A stretch of 64,000 nt of DNA from Termitomyces sp. T153 (Eukaryota > Basidiomycota > Agaricomycetes > Agaricales > Lyophyllaceae). The notes beneath the pieces are model-generated. The model made no database searches. It was not told where the DNA came from and worked only from the letters and a program-made list of their open reading frames with translations. The position numbers were made by a program, and so were the translations under genes. Below are positions 1 through 10,559 of the stretch, in pieces; the first letter of the stretch is position 1; each line of letters starts with the position of its first letter. The DNA lies in assembly GCA_018296165.2 (NCBI GenBank), contig JACKQL020000150.1, positions 1-64,000 on the forward strand. The letters run 5' to 3'.

Positions 1-104
1 AGGATAGGGCACTACAAGTGCATGTGTCAGACATTGTAGCAGAACATGTTTTGTATTGTATGCTACATGTCCAGTGGAGTCCTCTGCATTGTAGTGGAAG
101 TTAA

Positions 105-168
105 CAATGTTATGTCTGCGACAGTGCCATTGCAATGTTATGTCTGCGACAGTGCCATTGCAATGTTA
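105..168. repeat. 28-bp tandem repeat, just over 2 copies
   Basis: A 28-base unit beginning CAATGTTATGTCTGCGACAG starts at 105 and again, identically, at 133, with the first bases of a third copy from 161. Perfect identity between the copies suggests a recent slippage duplication. No gene is visible here. Confidence 0.85.
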
Positions 169-277
169 TAATGTGTTATCATAAACATTCTGAGCAGACA
201 TCTTTGACTGCCCTCTTGGTTAGTAGGAGTCATACATTGTATTGTTGTCAATAGTATCAGTGGACATTCACTGTCTA

Positions 278-433
278 CTTTCTGTTGCTATATCACATCC
301 ATTGCAAAAAGCGATTCCATTAGCCAGTGTGTGCTATTATATAACTCTTTCTGTTGTCTCTGCTTTCTGTTGTTATATGACATTCATTGCAAAAAGTGGT
401 TCTGTTAGCCAGTGTGTGCTGTTATATAACTCT
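278..433. repeat. 85-bp direct duplication
   Basis: A segment beginning CTTTCTGTTG at 278 recurs at 363 with a few transitions; both copies contain TGCAAAAAG and end near TATAACTCTT. The differences are mainly C/T and G/A, in line with the decay pattern elsewhere. The plus-strand reading frame through it looks like chance, so I treat it as non-coding. Confidence 0.75.
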
Positions 434-556
434 TTAGGCTGCTCCATTGTTGATTTTTTTTCTGTTGCTAGATCCCATCACAAAAGCATATCTGTTACAG
501 AAGCATTTTCATTCAAAAGCTCTTGGTTTGTCTGTATAGATATTTGTTGAAATCTG

Positions 557-2030
557 TCAAAGTGTTAGGCATGGGAAGCTATCACAGAAGCATTTTTGTA
601 GGGGAAAGAAGCCATCACAGAACTGTTCATCTGTTGCAAGCCCAGTGGAAATGACCATGCCAATGATTTGGGCACTCCACAGATGATTGGTAACAACACT
701 GATGTAGTGCACACCAGTTGTGTGTACAATGCATGTGATTGGGTTTCCAAAGCAATAAATTCTCCCAATATGGCACCCATATGCAGATGGCAGATTGAAA
801 CCAGCAGTGGCTGCAGAGGGAGGAAGTCCATCAACATAAGCAGTATGATTTTCCTTCATTTCTTGTGGTCCATATGAAGGAACATCTTCCATTGGTACTT
901 GTTCTAATGGCAGTTCTCCACTTTCTGTAGTGTCATTGTCCTCTAGTTTCTGTTGCTCCTCCTCTAGTATCTGAATTCTAGCCAGAGTTTTGGTGTGTGA
1001 AGTAGGTATAGAGACATTTGATGAATTTGACCCCATATCCATGGAATCTGCTGACAAAAACCATTGCTCCTGCTGCAGCAACTAATTGGACAGTGGATCT
1101 GCCACCCTGTGGGATGGATCCACTGCTAAAAACTGCATTTCCAGGGATGGATTACTTAATAAAAACTGCATTTCTGCTGGCAGATCCAGTGCTGGAAACA
1201 TGTTTCTATCAATTCCTGTTTCTACATTAATATCAATTGGTTCATTATGACCTGTATCAGAAATTTCAGCATGCCTGATAACATTGTGACAATGTTGACA
1301 TACTCTGGATGGCTTGCAGCAAGTCTTGCTCTTTAATGTCATTTTTTTATTCATAGTCCTCAAGAACATTCACCTGGGTCATGCCACCATGGCAATTGAG
1401 AATTGCATGGTGGGGAACATTGAAATAACCACCTGCATCAGATAGGTTCATGGGCTGGAAGTATTTGCCATTCCATATCTCTGATCAGTGAAGTGGGTTG
1501 GACTGGTGTGTTCAGTGTAAACACCTACATCAAAAAAGTCTTGAACCAATGCAATCACAGCATTGTCATTGTGCAAGATGTTTGTCAGGACATGCATGAC
1601 AATAGCTGATATCACCAATGGATTCACAACTGAGTAAACCATTGAGCAACTGTGGAACATAGTTGATGAAGTCATTGACATAGTCTGCTTGTGTCTATAA
1701 GATATGAACAATAATCTGTTGCACAATTTTTCCATAAAAATTTACCTTGCCATGCTTCATGGGGACAGGATATATATCATCTACCATTGTAGCATCCCCA
1801 AAAAAATCATGGTCATCATCAGTGGCTGGGAATGGTACAGCAGAAGTGACAACTGGAATTGGACCAATGGGCACTTGTCCTTTCACCAGTATAGGTAATC
1901 CTCTAGAGTTCTGGATGACTCTTGTCTTTTCTTCAGCAAGCATAAAATCTCTTTGCCTGAGAACTGTAGGTTTTGGTTGCTTGTGCTACTAGCACTTCAT
2001 CATAGTATTCAAATTCATGGTGCAAATAAG
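557..2030 (-). pseudogene. Decayed KDZ-family transposase with CxC2-like cysteine cluster
   Basis: Reading the minus strand from about 2020 to 1390 gives a broken protein. It has a segment with VIQNSRGLP and PIGPIP, then an acidic stretch, then a cysteine cluster with C-H-A-C (minus-strand codons at 1590-1601), CCDCIGSRLF, a cysteine/histidine run, NPLH and WNGKYF. This order (paired cysteines, then C-x-x-C-F/I-G, H-x-x-NPLH, and W-N-G-x-F/Y-F) is what I know from the CxC2-type cysteine cluster of KDZ (Kyakuja-Dileera-Zisupton) transposases, which are common in agaricomycetes. The frame holds several stops (TGA, TAG) and at least two frameshifts. A longer open stretch at 557-1081, rich in Glu, Ser and Pro, follows on the same strand and may be downstream coding sequence, but I cannot align it to the catalytic core. 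The DDE-like core is not seen, so this is a fragment. Family assignment is moderately sure; exon limits are not. Confidence 0.55.
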
Positions 2031-2685
2031 GTGTCAAAGAGTGTGCCTGCCAGCAGGAGATTTCCTCTAATATATGTAGCAGCACATATGAGATGGGAAA
2101 GGAAAATTGTTATGAGCCCTGTCCAAGATGACTGGTTGATGTGAAGAGGTGTAAGTGATGTACAGCAGATGATGATTGATATCAGCAATCTTTCCACAAC
2201 ATTAGGTATTCTTAAAGAAAATTTTGTTGTGAAAGTTTTCCTCAAGTGATATGCACTAAGCTAAAGTAGGAAAGCCACCATCAGACTGTCTGCCAAGATG
2301 GACAATAGAAGGGAAAATAGAAAAACAGATATTCATTGCAACAAATTGGATTTCCTCACTGCTGGTATAGTTCTTCAAGGTTATCTGAAATCTATGTGCC
2401 CCTTAGTAGGTGAGGAAAAAATTAGCAAGATCAGTACAAGACAATTTGATTAAATTGGCAGAACTTGTGGACTGCTAGCCAATGTCCAGTCCACTGAACA
2501 GACATCTGATTCAGTAGGTCATCTGATCTTGTAGGCCATCTATGGACATTCTTCAATTGGTGCAAGACAATTTAATGAAGAGACAAACAGTTTTTGACAC
2601 AGAGAGAGACAGACCTTCCCAGCTAGCCTTCATCCACTCTAGTGGGTGGATGCTGGCTCCAGTGCATTCTCTATGAAAGTTTTTC
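2031..2685. other. No convincing gene
   Basis: Frames on both strands are short and low in information. The stretch separates the minus-strand transposase remnant from the plus-strand gene starting near 2686, and may hold the upstream region of the latter. I see no RNA gene or clear repeat. Confidence 0.5.
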
Positions 2686-5600
2686 ATGTGGGTGAAAGAT
2701 CATGTGATTCAGTGTTTGCCAAAAATTGAATTTAACAAATGGGCCTACAAAATGTCCTTGTCCTATGAGCCCATATCCAATGTCTGCCAGGTGCCAGAAC
2801 CAATATTTTCTCTGAGAAAAAAACAAACAGAACCACTCTTCACTGTGGATGAGAGGGCATTTTATGAACCATATAAGGAAATGTACTGGTGAGAGCCAAA
2901 TTGTCAGGCTAGAACCACAATCTTAAAAAATAAAATCCTCATCAATATTTTCAACTACTGGGCCAGTAAGGGAACAGCACTAGAAACTGGAGAAGAGTGG
3001 GCAGAGAGAATCAAGGTAAGTCCTCATTCATATTTGCTAAATCCAGACATCTAATGCCTTCCAGTAGAAAGTTGGAAACTACATAAAAAAATTCCTGGAG
3101 ACCATATAATCAACATAAAAATCCAAGGGCACTCATGCAAATTTCTTTTAGGGATGTGGTCTGGCAAACAATGTCAAAGGAAATCAATCAGGAGATAAGA
3201 AACTTGCTAGGTGTTGAGGATCTTGACAGCTCACAACCAGAGGCATTTTCACAGTACAATGTGGCTGTGAAAAATGTTATGAATTGGCTAAGTCTGGAGG
3301 AGGAAAACTGCTTATGGAGGACAGCCACTCAGTGGAGTGAGAAAGGTAATTCACAAGATATCCAGCACAAGTGAGTAGTCTTTTTTTTGTTCCAAAGTCA
3401 TCATATTGCTCCTCAACCTACTGGCTGTCCACTATAGTGCCCACTGTCCAATCCTCACTTCTGTCCAATGTGGAGCTGTTGGTCTCCCATCTACTCCAGC
3501 CTCTGGTATCTGGTATCTGTCTCATGATCTGTTCTGATGTTTTTTTTTAGAAAGGCAGACAAATATGGTTTGAAATGGGTTGATGATGCAGACATCCTTT
3601 GTTTTAAGGAGATGGGCATGTTGAGTTGGACTGTTGTAGGATGGATTGCAGAAGAAGGCATGACTCTTAGGATGTAGGTGCATATTATGCTAGATTCAAA
3701 TCTTTTCAACCATGTTGTACTTGTAGACATGACAATATGTCTCACTTGACATGGACTAACTGGCATTCATTTGAAAATATGTTTCCTGACCTTGTAGGTG
3801 ACTTCAAACAGAAGATGGTGGACTACATGTCCATTCTCCTGGGTACACATAGAGCAGCAAATAACACCTTGCAACAAGACACTACTCCTTCTGTTTTGAC
3901 CTGTTCTGATTCTGCTCTTGAGCAAGACAGTGATGGTTTTCCAATACTACCACCTCCACCAAGCAACATGGTCCAAACCCAGCCAGAATTGGAAATGCTC
4001 ATCCAAGACTACTTGAACAGCCATTATAGTAAATTGGTTGTCCTGGTTCTTTGAATCTTTCTCACTGAAAAATTCTCAGAAATTGCCTCAGGCTTCCATT
4101 ATGAATTGGCTCCATACAATGCTGTGCAGTTGAATTGTACCAAATTCATCAATTCAAGATATCTTCCTGAATCACTGGAATTCAAGGATCCCCACAATCT
4201 TGGTTGGTCAGAGCTGTTGCACCTTCTGAAGTTCTGGAGAGATTGTCAGGAAGAACATGGATCCAGTGATACCTTCTGGTGGAAGGTTTATATCAACAAG
4301 AATAAGGACAGGGTTCCTGCTGAGTATGGCACTCATGCTGACCATCAGCAGATTGGTCTCCTTGTTACACAGTTTCTAGATCTGTTCTTGAAATTCTCAA
4401 CCAGGAAGAGGACATACATGAAACAGAAACAGAGGAAACACCATCTTATCAACTGGCATATCAGAAGCACAAAACATCACCTGACCTGCTACTGATTGTC
4501 AGGTTCTGCTGACCATGGGGGCTCAGCTACACTGAGCAAGTCCTTACTAGGTGGATGTAATTCCCTGCACTGACAACCGGGCACTCGGAGGTGTTCCAAA
4601 CATTGGGGACTGGTGAGGATAGTTGGTGGAGGTTGGTCCAAGCAAGTCCGGGGAGGTCCGGAGGAGTAGAGGATGAGTTGCAGGGACAGGGGACAGGCTT
4701 GGCAGGGTTCAGGCATAAGTCTGTGTGTGAGTATTGTGGGTGCAGAGGAGGCAGAGGCTACACAGATGACAGGAGTGGAGCTGGAGTTCTGACAGGGGAT
4801 CAACAGGGATTGATGGAGTTTGGAGCTGAGCGTGTAGCAGGGTCCAGAGTTGGTAAGGAGTGTTGGTGGTTTGTAATTGTAACTGCGGAGTTCATGAGGA
4901 CATTATGGTCGAGAGGACTTGAACACGATAGACAGAATCAAACAAGATGAGATGGAGTCGAACAAAATGAGACAAAGATGAGATGAGAATGAGAATAGAT
5001 TCAGGTGGAGACATGGAATGATAACAAAAAATAATGGAATAGAGACAAGATAAGACCAGGAGACTGAGAATAAGGAAAATGAGACATGGAACACAAAACA
5101 TGAGAAGAAACAATCAGAAACACATCAGGTAAGGCAGGTAAGTAGGTAATCTCCAGACTAGAGTACAAGAAGCTACTCTATGTCTTATATACTGACTACT
5201 GAAGAGCTCCAGAAATCTCAGCTGTGGTGGCAGGGCTTGGCGGAGCTCGACAGAGTTGACAGGTGTTGGTTATGACCAGAGGGCAGGCTGTGTTGATATG
5301 TTGATGGGATCAATTGTGACGTGGTCTGTTCCGAGGTTGTCATGATACCCCAGAGTAAGTTGGGGGAGCCAGGGTGTTGAGTTGATGATGTGTAATGGGG
5401 TCAGGCACAGCGGGGGAGTGGTCCCAGGGGCTCAGGAAGTCCAGGGGAAGTGCTGGCAGCTGCAGGGAAGATGTCGGAGCTGGCCAGGGGGCCGTTGGAG
5501 TTAGCTGAGAATGCATTGGAGTTAGCCAAGAATGCGTCGGAGTTAGCCAGAGTAGGCGTGGAGTGCTGGGGAAGTTTGATAAAGCATTGGGGGAGGTTCC

Positions 5601-5728
5601 GGGGGGATGGGGGTTTGTCAGGCAATGTATGGGGCTTCAGGGAACAGGTTGTGACACTGATCATCTCAAAGAGACAAAGGAGATCTCAAGCAGAGAGATT
5701 GAAAGAGGATGCAGCTCATTATGTCTAG
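2686..5728 (+). pseudogene. Multi-exon gene of unknown function, split by a solo LTR
   Basis: I do not recognise the family. Exon joins are convincing. The first coding stretch from 2686 passes one in-frame TGA at 2890 (a CGA would fit) and reaches a donor at 3016. Introns 3016-3067 (52 bp), 3371-3550 (180 bp), 3674-3726 (53 bp) and 4029-4079 (51 bp) all keep one frame. One more acceptor lies at 3151, but its donor is degraded. The later exons encode WTNWHSF, then FWRDCQEEHGS and FWWKVYIN. After 4380 a one-base shift is needed to continue into an acidic tail (EEDIHETETEE). At 4497 the gene is cut by a solo LTR. After the second CTGAT copy the frame resumes at 5662 with ISKRQRRSQAERLKE and stops at 5726-5728. 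The conserved frames imply a gene that was functional until recently. It may belong to an expanded, possibly transposon-linked agaricomycete family; that is a guess. Confidence 0.6.
4497..5656 (-). mobile_element. Solo LTR, family A-related, TSD CTGAT
   Basis: The segment begins TGTCAGGTTCTGCTGAC and ends GTTGTGACA, so it has TG...CA ends. It shares the family A start (GGGGGCTCAGCTACACT, AAGTCCTTACTAGG) and middle (GAGTTACTC-like block, TATATACTGACTACT) but is diverged. It is flanked by identical CTGAT at 4492-4496 and 5657-5661, a 5-bp target duplication. Orientation is minus, judged from the other A copies. At 1160 bp it is slightly longer than the 1.03-1.05 kb A LTRs. No internal retrotransposon sequence remains. 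Confidence 0.88.
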
Positions 5729-5985
5729 GGATCTACAACTCCAACAAGAAGTAGTACTCACAACAAATCTGCTTGAACAGCCTGGCATTGTTGATGGACT
5801 GCATATGCTGGCAGGTTTCATTTTCTGTTGCTCCCAACAGATATATCTGGTGCTACTGCTGGTAGGACTTTTCAATGGTGCAGCCTGTCTGCTTGTAGCA
5901 TATTGTTATTCCAGAAATGCTCAGTAGCTCCAATAAGTTTTTAAAAAAAGACTTTGCAGGTGTTAAACAAAAATAAAAAAAAATT
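5729..5985. other. No confident feature
   Basis: A 72-codon frame from 5709 to 5927 (plus) has a hydrophobic middle (FIFCCSQQIYLVLLLVGLF) that could be one membrane segment. It overlaps the end of the preceding broken gene in another frame and has no supporting context. An A-rich run at about 5970-5985 precedes the first SINE-like unit. Confidence 0.3.
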
Positions 5986-6100
5986 AGCATGGAACATGAT
6001 AGACAATGCAAGGACAGGGAGTCAAACTCATAACCTGCTGGTATGGAAAGCTTCAAAGCTTCAATGGGAATTCCACTACACCATAGGAGGTGTTACACAC
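5986..6100 (-). repeat. tRNA-derived SINE-like unit 1
   Basis: On the minus strand there is an A-box-like TGGTGTAGTGG (plus 6073-6083) followed about 55 bp later by a B-box-like AGTTTGACTCC (plus 6017-6027). This is the internal RNA polymerase III promoter layout of a tRNA gene. There is no good cloverleaf, so I call it a tRNA-derived SINE remnant rather than a tRNA. An A-rich stretch lies just left of the unit. Confidence 0.6.
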
Positions 6101-6154
6101 ATGCAATTGAAAATGATTGTTTGTTAAAAAATTTACACCATATCTGCATGGACA

Positions 6155-6255
6155 TTGCCAGCTACAGGAGTTGAACCTGCAACCAACACAATACATTGAT
6201 CAGACTGATGGAAGACTTTGAAGTTTGAAAGCTATTTCCACTATACCATAGACAT
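6155..6255 (-). repeat. tRNA-derived SINE-like unit 2
   Basis: The minus strand carries TGGTATAGTGG (plus 6238-6248), a very good A box, and GGTTCAACTCC (plus 6167-6177), a near-perfect B box (consensus GGTTCGANTCC). Spacing is about 60 bp between boxes. This is the best preserved unit of the cluster. The B box differs from consensus at the CpG position, as expected after deamination. Confidence 0.68.
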
Positions 6256-6271
6256 GTGATGAAAAAGTGTC

Positions 6272-6375
6272 ATGGAACATGATCAATAATGCAAACATTG
6301 GAGGTCAAACCCAGAGCTCATGGAGGATAGAAGGCTAACAAGCTTCAAACACAATTCCACTACAGCAGAGAACTG
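6272..6375 (-). repeat. tRNA-derived SINE-like unit 3
   Basis: It repeats the CATGGAACATGAT start seen in unit 1 (5989 and 6272) and contains the B-box relic near 6299-6311 and the A-box relic near 6354-6366 (CCACTACAGCA on the plus strand). Units 1 and 3 therefore belong to one subfamily. Confidence 0.5.
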
Positions 6376-6469
6376 TGTTTGGTTCAGTGAAAATGCATTA
6401 TGAGATGTGTAATGTAAAAGTACAAAGTGTCAATGCAGTACCAAGGTCAAAAATACAAATGAAATTGTG

Positions 6470-6575
6470 ACATTGGCAATTATAGGAGTCAAACCTGCAG
6501 CTGCTGCATAACATTGATACAAAGTGACAACACAGTACAAATATACCATGTTGCTGTTGTAATACTGTTATATTT
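6470..6575 (-). repeat. tRNA-derived SINE-like unit 4
   Basis: It shares GGAGTCAAACCTGCAGCTGC (B-box side, plus 6484-6503) with units 5 and 6. The A-box side near 6541-6550 (ATATACCATG on plus) is degraded. Units 4, 5 and 6 form a second subfamily. Confidence 0.5.
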
Positions 6576-6639
6576 ATTATATAACAAACAAAAATGTCAT
6601 GTACTTCCTTTATCAAGAATGCAAAAACTATATTCCACA

Positions 6640-6750
6640 ATGATTATTGCCAACTGCAGGAGTCAAACCTGCAGCTGCCACATGGGATTGAGACAAAGCA
6701 TCAACACACTACCAGTAGACCACATTGCCATTGTAATAGTGTTGTATTTT
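6640..6750 (-). repeat. tRNA-derived SINE-like unit 5
   Basis: On the minus strand TGGTCTACTGG (plus 6713-6723) fits an A box and GGTTTGACTCC (plus 6659-6669) a B box. It matches unit 6 over CAGGAGTCAAACCTGCAGCT and the CACATTGCCATTGTA tail that reappears at 8041 beyond the inserted LTR. Confidence 0.6.
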
Positions 6751-6824
6751 AGGCATTCTGTTCAATGAAACAACTTACACATGTTCAACACAAGGTTAAA
6801 AACCAAATGAGGTTGTGACCTATT

Positions 6825-6886
6825 GCCAGTTACAGGAGTCAAACCTGCAGCTGCCACATGAAATTGATACAAAGTAACAATGCAGT
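6825..6886 (-). repeat. SINE-like unit 6, left part, split by an LTR
   Basis: The B-box side (GGAGTCAAACCTGCAGCTGC, 6835-6854) is followed by the usual GATACAAAG block and then breaks at 6886. The rest of the unit (CAGTACCAATAGACCACATTGCC) resumes at 8028, after the family B LTR, with CAGT present on both sides. Confidence 0.62.
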
Positions 6887-8027
6887 TAATGTGCTCCTAT
6901 GCTGCCTAGTGCTGTGCAGGAAACCTAAAAGGAGGACCTAACACTAGTCACTAGATAGGGTAGCTGGCAGTAGGAAGTTAATAGTACAGAGTGAGTCAGT
7001 AACTTTCCCAAAAAACAAGAGCTAACATGGGTGTGAGGTGTGAAATGGAAAGAGTCACTATTGCTAGCCTGAGTTGCTAGATGGTAACAAAGGATTGCTA
7101 ATGAGAGAAGGGGAAACAAGTGATGGTGAAAAATGTTGCTAAGGCAGAGCAAACTTAAGCAATACAAGGGAGAGATGGGAGAGAAACAGGGGAGTGATGA
7201 TAAAAAGACTGAAATGGAGGATGAATGCAAACTAGTTGCTTGCCATAGTTGCTAATGTTGCTAAATCAAAATGTATGTGAAGAACACCCACAGTTGGTGT
7301 TACATGAAGTCAAAGACAAGGTTGGCAAAACTTGTTGCTAAGTCATTGTCAAAAGGGAGAGAGTGTGAGTGAGAGTGAGAGTGAGCAATAGAAATAAAGT
7401 GAAATCTCAAGCTGGTAAGCTTAGAGATAGAAAGAGTACAATTCAATGGGGTGATATGATTCCTTGCTGGTGTCTATGTACAGGGAGTATTTATATTGTT
7501 TGTAGGTATAGTATGGGAAAAGAAACAAATAGTTGCCACTAGCAATGGCATCTGCCAAAGTATTTATAATACATACAAGTTGTCAATCTGTAACCAAGTG
7601 AAAAAAATAAGCAAAGTCAATGTGATGTGTAAAGGCAATAAATCTCAAAAAGAGTGAGTCTGATGTCAATACTTGAAGCATAGATGCCATTCAAGTATGT
7701 TTGTAAGCTTGATAAGCAAACTGATAAGTAAGAAATCACATGACTGTCAATATATCCATGTATGGTGGAAAAGCCATGTTGTTGCCAAGAAAGTTGCTAG
7801 CAATTGTCACTAAGAAAGGTCTCAGCCTTGTTGTTCTAGATCCAAAGTCCAGACTTCACATGATAAGTCTTGTGATCACTAAAATCCAATGCAAAGGCTA
7901 TGTTGTTCCAGACTTTGGGGCTAGGCCTCACATGCCAAGTGTTGTGACTTGTGCCATGTCAAAATAGTTAGCTGCCATTCAGTCCAAAATGCCAAAAATG
8001 GTGCTCAGCAACAAGTGGGTCTTATCA
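6887..8027 (-). mobile_element. Solo LTR, family B, TSD CAGT
   Basis: The left end TAATGTGCTCCTATG matches the family B end TGATGTGCTCC, and the right end (GGTGCTCAGCAAC...TTATCA) matches the other B end. CAGT at 6883-6886 and 8028-8031 is a 4-bp target duplication. A TATA-like TATTTATA lies near 7488 in minus orientation, upstream of the conserved TGTACATAGACAC block, so the LTR promoter would fire leftwards. It has lost most CpG sites compared with the LTRs of the full B element, which suggests it is older. Length is 1141 bp. Confidence 0.85.
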
Positions 8028-8411
8028 CAGTACCAATAGACCACATTGCCATTGTATTTCTATTATATTCATGCAACCACAAATGAGTTACTGTAGCTAC
8101 AGGAGTCAAAAAATTCCAAAGGACATTGCTTTAGGAGTTGAATCTACAATTTCAATTCATATCAAATAGTATATATATATTTTCATTGAGTATTACAAAA
8201 TATAACAATGTAATAACTAGGCTGGAACATCTCAAAAAAGTCCAAAAAATGTCAAGAAAGTTCAGTGGCCCTCATCCTCTTCATGCTTCCTTTATCTTCT
8301 TGGCTATTGCTTCCTTAGCATGTTCATTGGCCTTTCTCTTACCTGCTAGACAACTGGAATACCAGATAGTTCAGTGGGAGGTCATGTGGCACAAGAGGCA
8401 CTGCAGCCACA
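8028..8411. other. SINE unit 6 remainder, then no clear gene
   Basis: The first 35 bases finish the split SINE-like unit (A-box side). Around 8085-8115 another weak B-box relic (CTACAGGAGTCAAA) is seen. From 8130 to 8411 there is AT-rich sequence with a chance frame and no supported feature. Confidence 0.45.
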
Positions 8412-10559
8412 TCATGGCACAATCTCATCTGGAGCATGATGTAGTGCTGGGCCTGTTGTATCCACATCCATCAATTGCTCAGTTGCAGCAATGAGACCAG
8501 CCAAAATGGATTCTACACCAGTGGGCACAGTAGATTCATTGCTGGCTGCCAGTCCAGTGGTGAGGGCAAAGTTGATGATACTGGCAGTGGGCCTAGTGGG
8601 GGTGATGGAGTCAGTGGCAATGGCCAAGTTGGTGATGCTGGCAACAGGCCCAGTGGGTCTGATGAATTCAGTGGTGGACCTGCTGGAAATACTGGAGTTA
8701 GTGACAGTAGCAATGGGGTCACTGATGAGAGCAGAATCATCAGCAATGATGGACTGATTGACAGCAGTGGCTACAGTGGTGGCATAATCCATCTCACTCT
8801 CATACTCCTTGGGCTGGGCAGCCTTGTCATTGTTGAGCTCTTCTGCCTCAGCAATGGGTGCTAGAGTGGGAGCCAGCACAGGTGGAAGGCTGCTGGTGCT
8901 GGAGGCTGGTTGGATGGGGGGAAGGAGATTTGAAGCTGGTTTTGGAGGTTGTTGACTATGCCCTAGAGTGCAACAATGTTGACTTTGTTCTGTGTGAGAC
9001 ACCTAGCATGAGCCTTGACAGTTTGCTTTGTCCTGTTGAGGTCAGATGTCATGCCTACAACACTTGTGTCCATAATGTCCATGCACTTGTTAAGCACTCT
9101 AAGCATTGTATTGTACTACCAGAGCATCTTCTCCATCTCTGTAAACCTTGTCTCCTCAGCTAACACAAACCCCAACCTCATCTCTTCTGATACAACCTTG
9201 ATCCACTCATTGATGACATCAAGCCATTGGTTCAACCCTGCTATAGCTCATGAAATGATGGCTTTGACAGATTCAGTGGAGATGGTCAGATCTGCCTGCT
9301 GCTTGCCCTTTCCCTTCCCACTAGTCATTGACAGGTCTGCTCACTCCTTCCCCTTTCCACTGGCCTCTGGCAGATCTGTCTATTCCTTTCCCCTTCCCTT
9401 TCTGCTGGCCACTTGCATATCTGTTAGCCAGATTGTTGATGGCCCAGCAACTGGTGTTGTTGGTTCTGTCTGTTGTTAGTAAATGATTTCAGTTGGGAAA
9501 ATCAACACTTACCCTTGACATACTCAACATGCTTGGGTTTTCTCTGCCTTTTCTCCTTCTTTCCCTTCTTACTCTTGTTACTCCAGACCTCTTCCTTGTG
9601 ATCCCTCATGAGACTGCATGTTTTCTTGAGGACAAGCTAGCAGGCATTGCACAAGGTTCCTCCCTTCATCTTAACACATTGGAGCTCCTTCTTTTGACAG
9701 TGATAGCAAGGGGGGTCCAGCCATGCCCCTTGGCAAGGGGGTGCTGTCATGAGATATCTTCCTAACCTCATTGATGGTGTGATCTCTCCCCACCAATGTT
9801 CCTTGTCATCAGAATGCTTGTCATCATCATTCTTATCATTCTTGTTGTCTTTGTCCAAGGCAACAGATTGATATTTGGACTGGCTGGATGGGGGAGAACT
9901 ATGAGGCAGAGTTTGGGCAGTGTATTTCCTCCATTCTCATTGGGGAATCTGTGCTTTGCTAGCCTTTCTGATCAGCCAGAGTCAGCCTGGAACTGGCTCT
10001 GCTGGGGATGATGGACTTGATGCCAATACTCTACCAGGTTTTGATGAGGGACCTGCTGGAGACACTGGACCTGCTGGAACCACCAGACCTGCTGCCAGCA
10101 TTGGCAGATCAATTGCTGAAATCTGTTCAAAAATTTCCAAAGATGAGGGATCCAACATTGAATACAGACCTGCCACTCCTCCTGCTGCCTGGCCCTTGTT
10201 GATCTCCTGGGCTTCCTTTCTTCCCTGTGAATCCTTGAAATATGCCCCTGCCTTCTCTTTCAACTCCTCAATTGCCTTTGCATCTGACCTCTTGCCTAAT
10301 AAAATTCAGAGGGCCTTATTGAAAAAGCTTTTCCTAGCCTCCAGAACAAGTTGTTTGTCCTTGGCCTGGGAAATTTGCTTCTACAAAGATTTCTTGAACA
10401 CCATCTGTGAGTGTTGCATAGTATCCTACAAGTAGGGTTGCTCACCAATTCTTTAACCCTACCCCAGAGATCTGACAAGTCTCCTCTCAGAGCAGAGACC
10501 AACACAGAGTTCTCAGTGTTGTAGAGCTGTTGGAAAAGAACCTCAGTGGATGGAGACAT
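8412..10559 (-). pseudogene. Decayed zinc-cluster/coiled-coil gene with introns
   Basis: A probable ATG at 10557-10559 (MSPSTEVLFQQLY) opens a frame reaching a donor at 10445. A 41-bp intron (10405-10445) joins in phase to a Lys-rich exon (KSDAKAIEELKE-like), then a Pro/Gly linker and an acidic DDDKH stretch. A cysteine cluster follows: CYHCQKKELQC, then C-N-A-C and a last Cys seven residues on, roughly CX2CX6C-x8-CX2CX7C. The spacing resembles fungal Zn2Cys6 DNA-binding clusters. A basic tail (KKGKKEKRQRKPK) follows, then a 43-bp intron (9470-9512) with a perfect TACTAAC branch region, then GKGKQQ-rich and coiled-coil sequence (KAIIS, NQWLDVINEWIK, EETRFTEMEKML). There are multiple in-frame TAG/TGA stops, all explicable by C-to-T or G-to-A, and a frameshift near 9000. 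The 3' end is uncertain. The architecture echoes the antisense genes carried by Gypsy families A and B here; it could be a host relative or a stranded copy. Confidence 0.6.

Noticed and set aside
242..550. A 102-codon plus-strand frame at the left end
   Set aside because: It runs through an 85-bp duplication and has no recognisable content or neighbours.
6155..6255. Functional tRNA gene
   Set aside because: A and B boxes are present but no acceptor stem or anticodon arm pairs convincingly; similar units recur nearby, so SINE remnants fit better.
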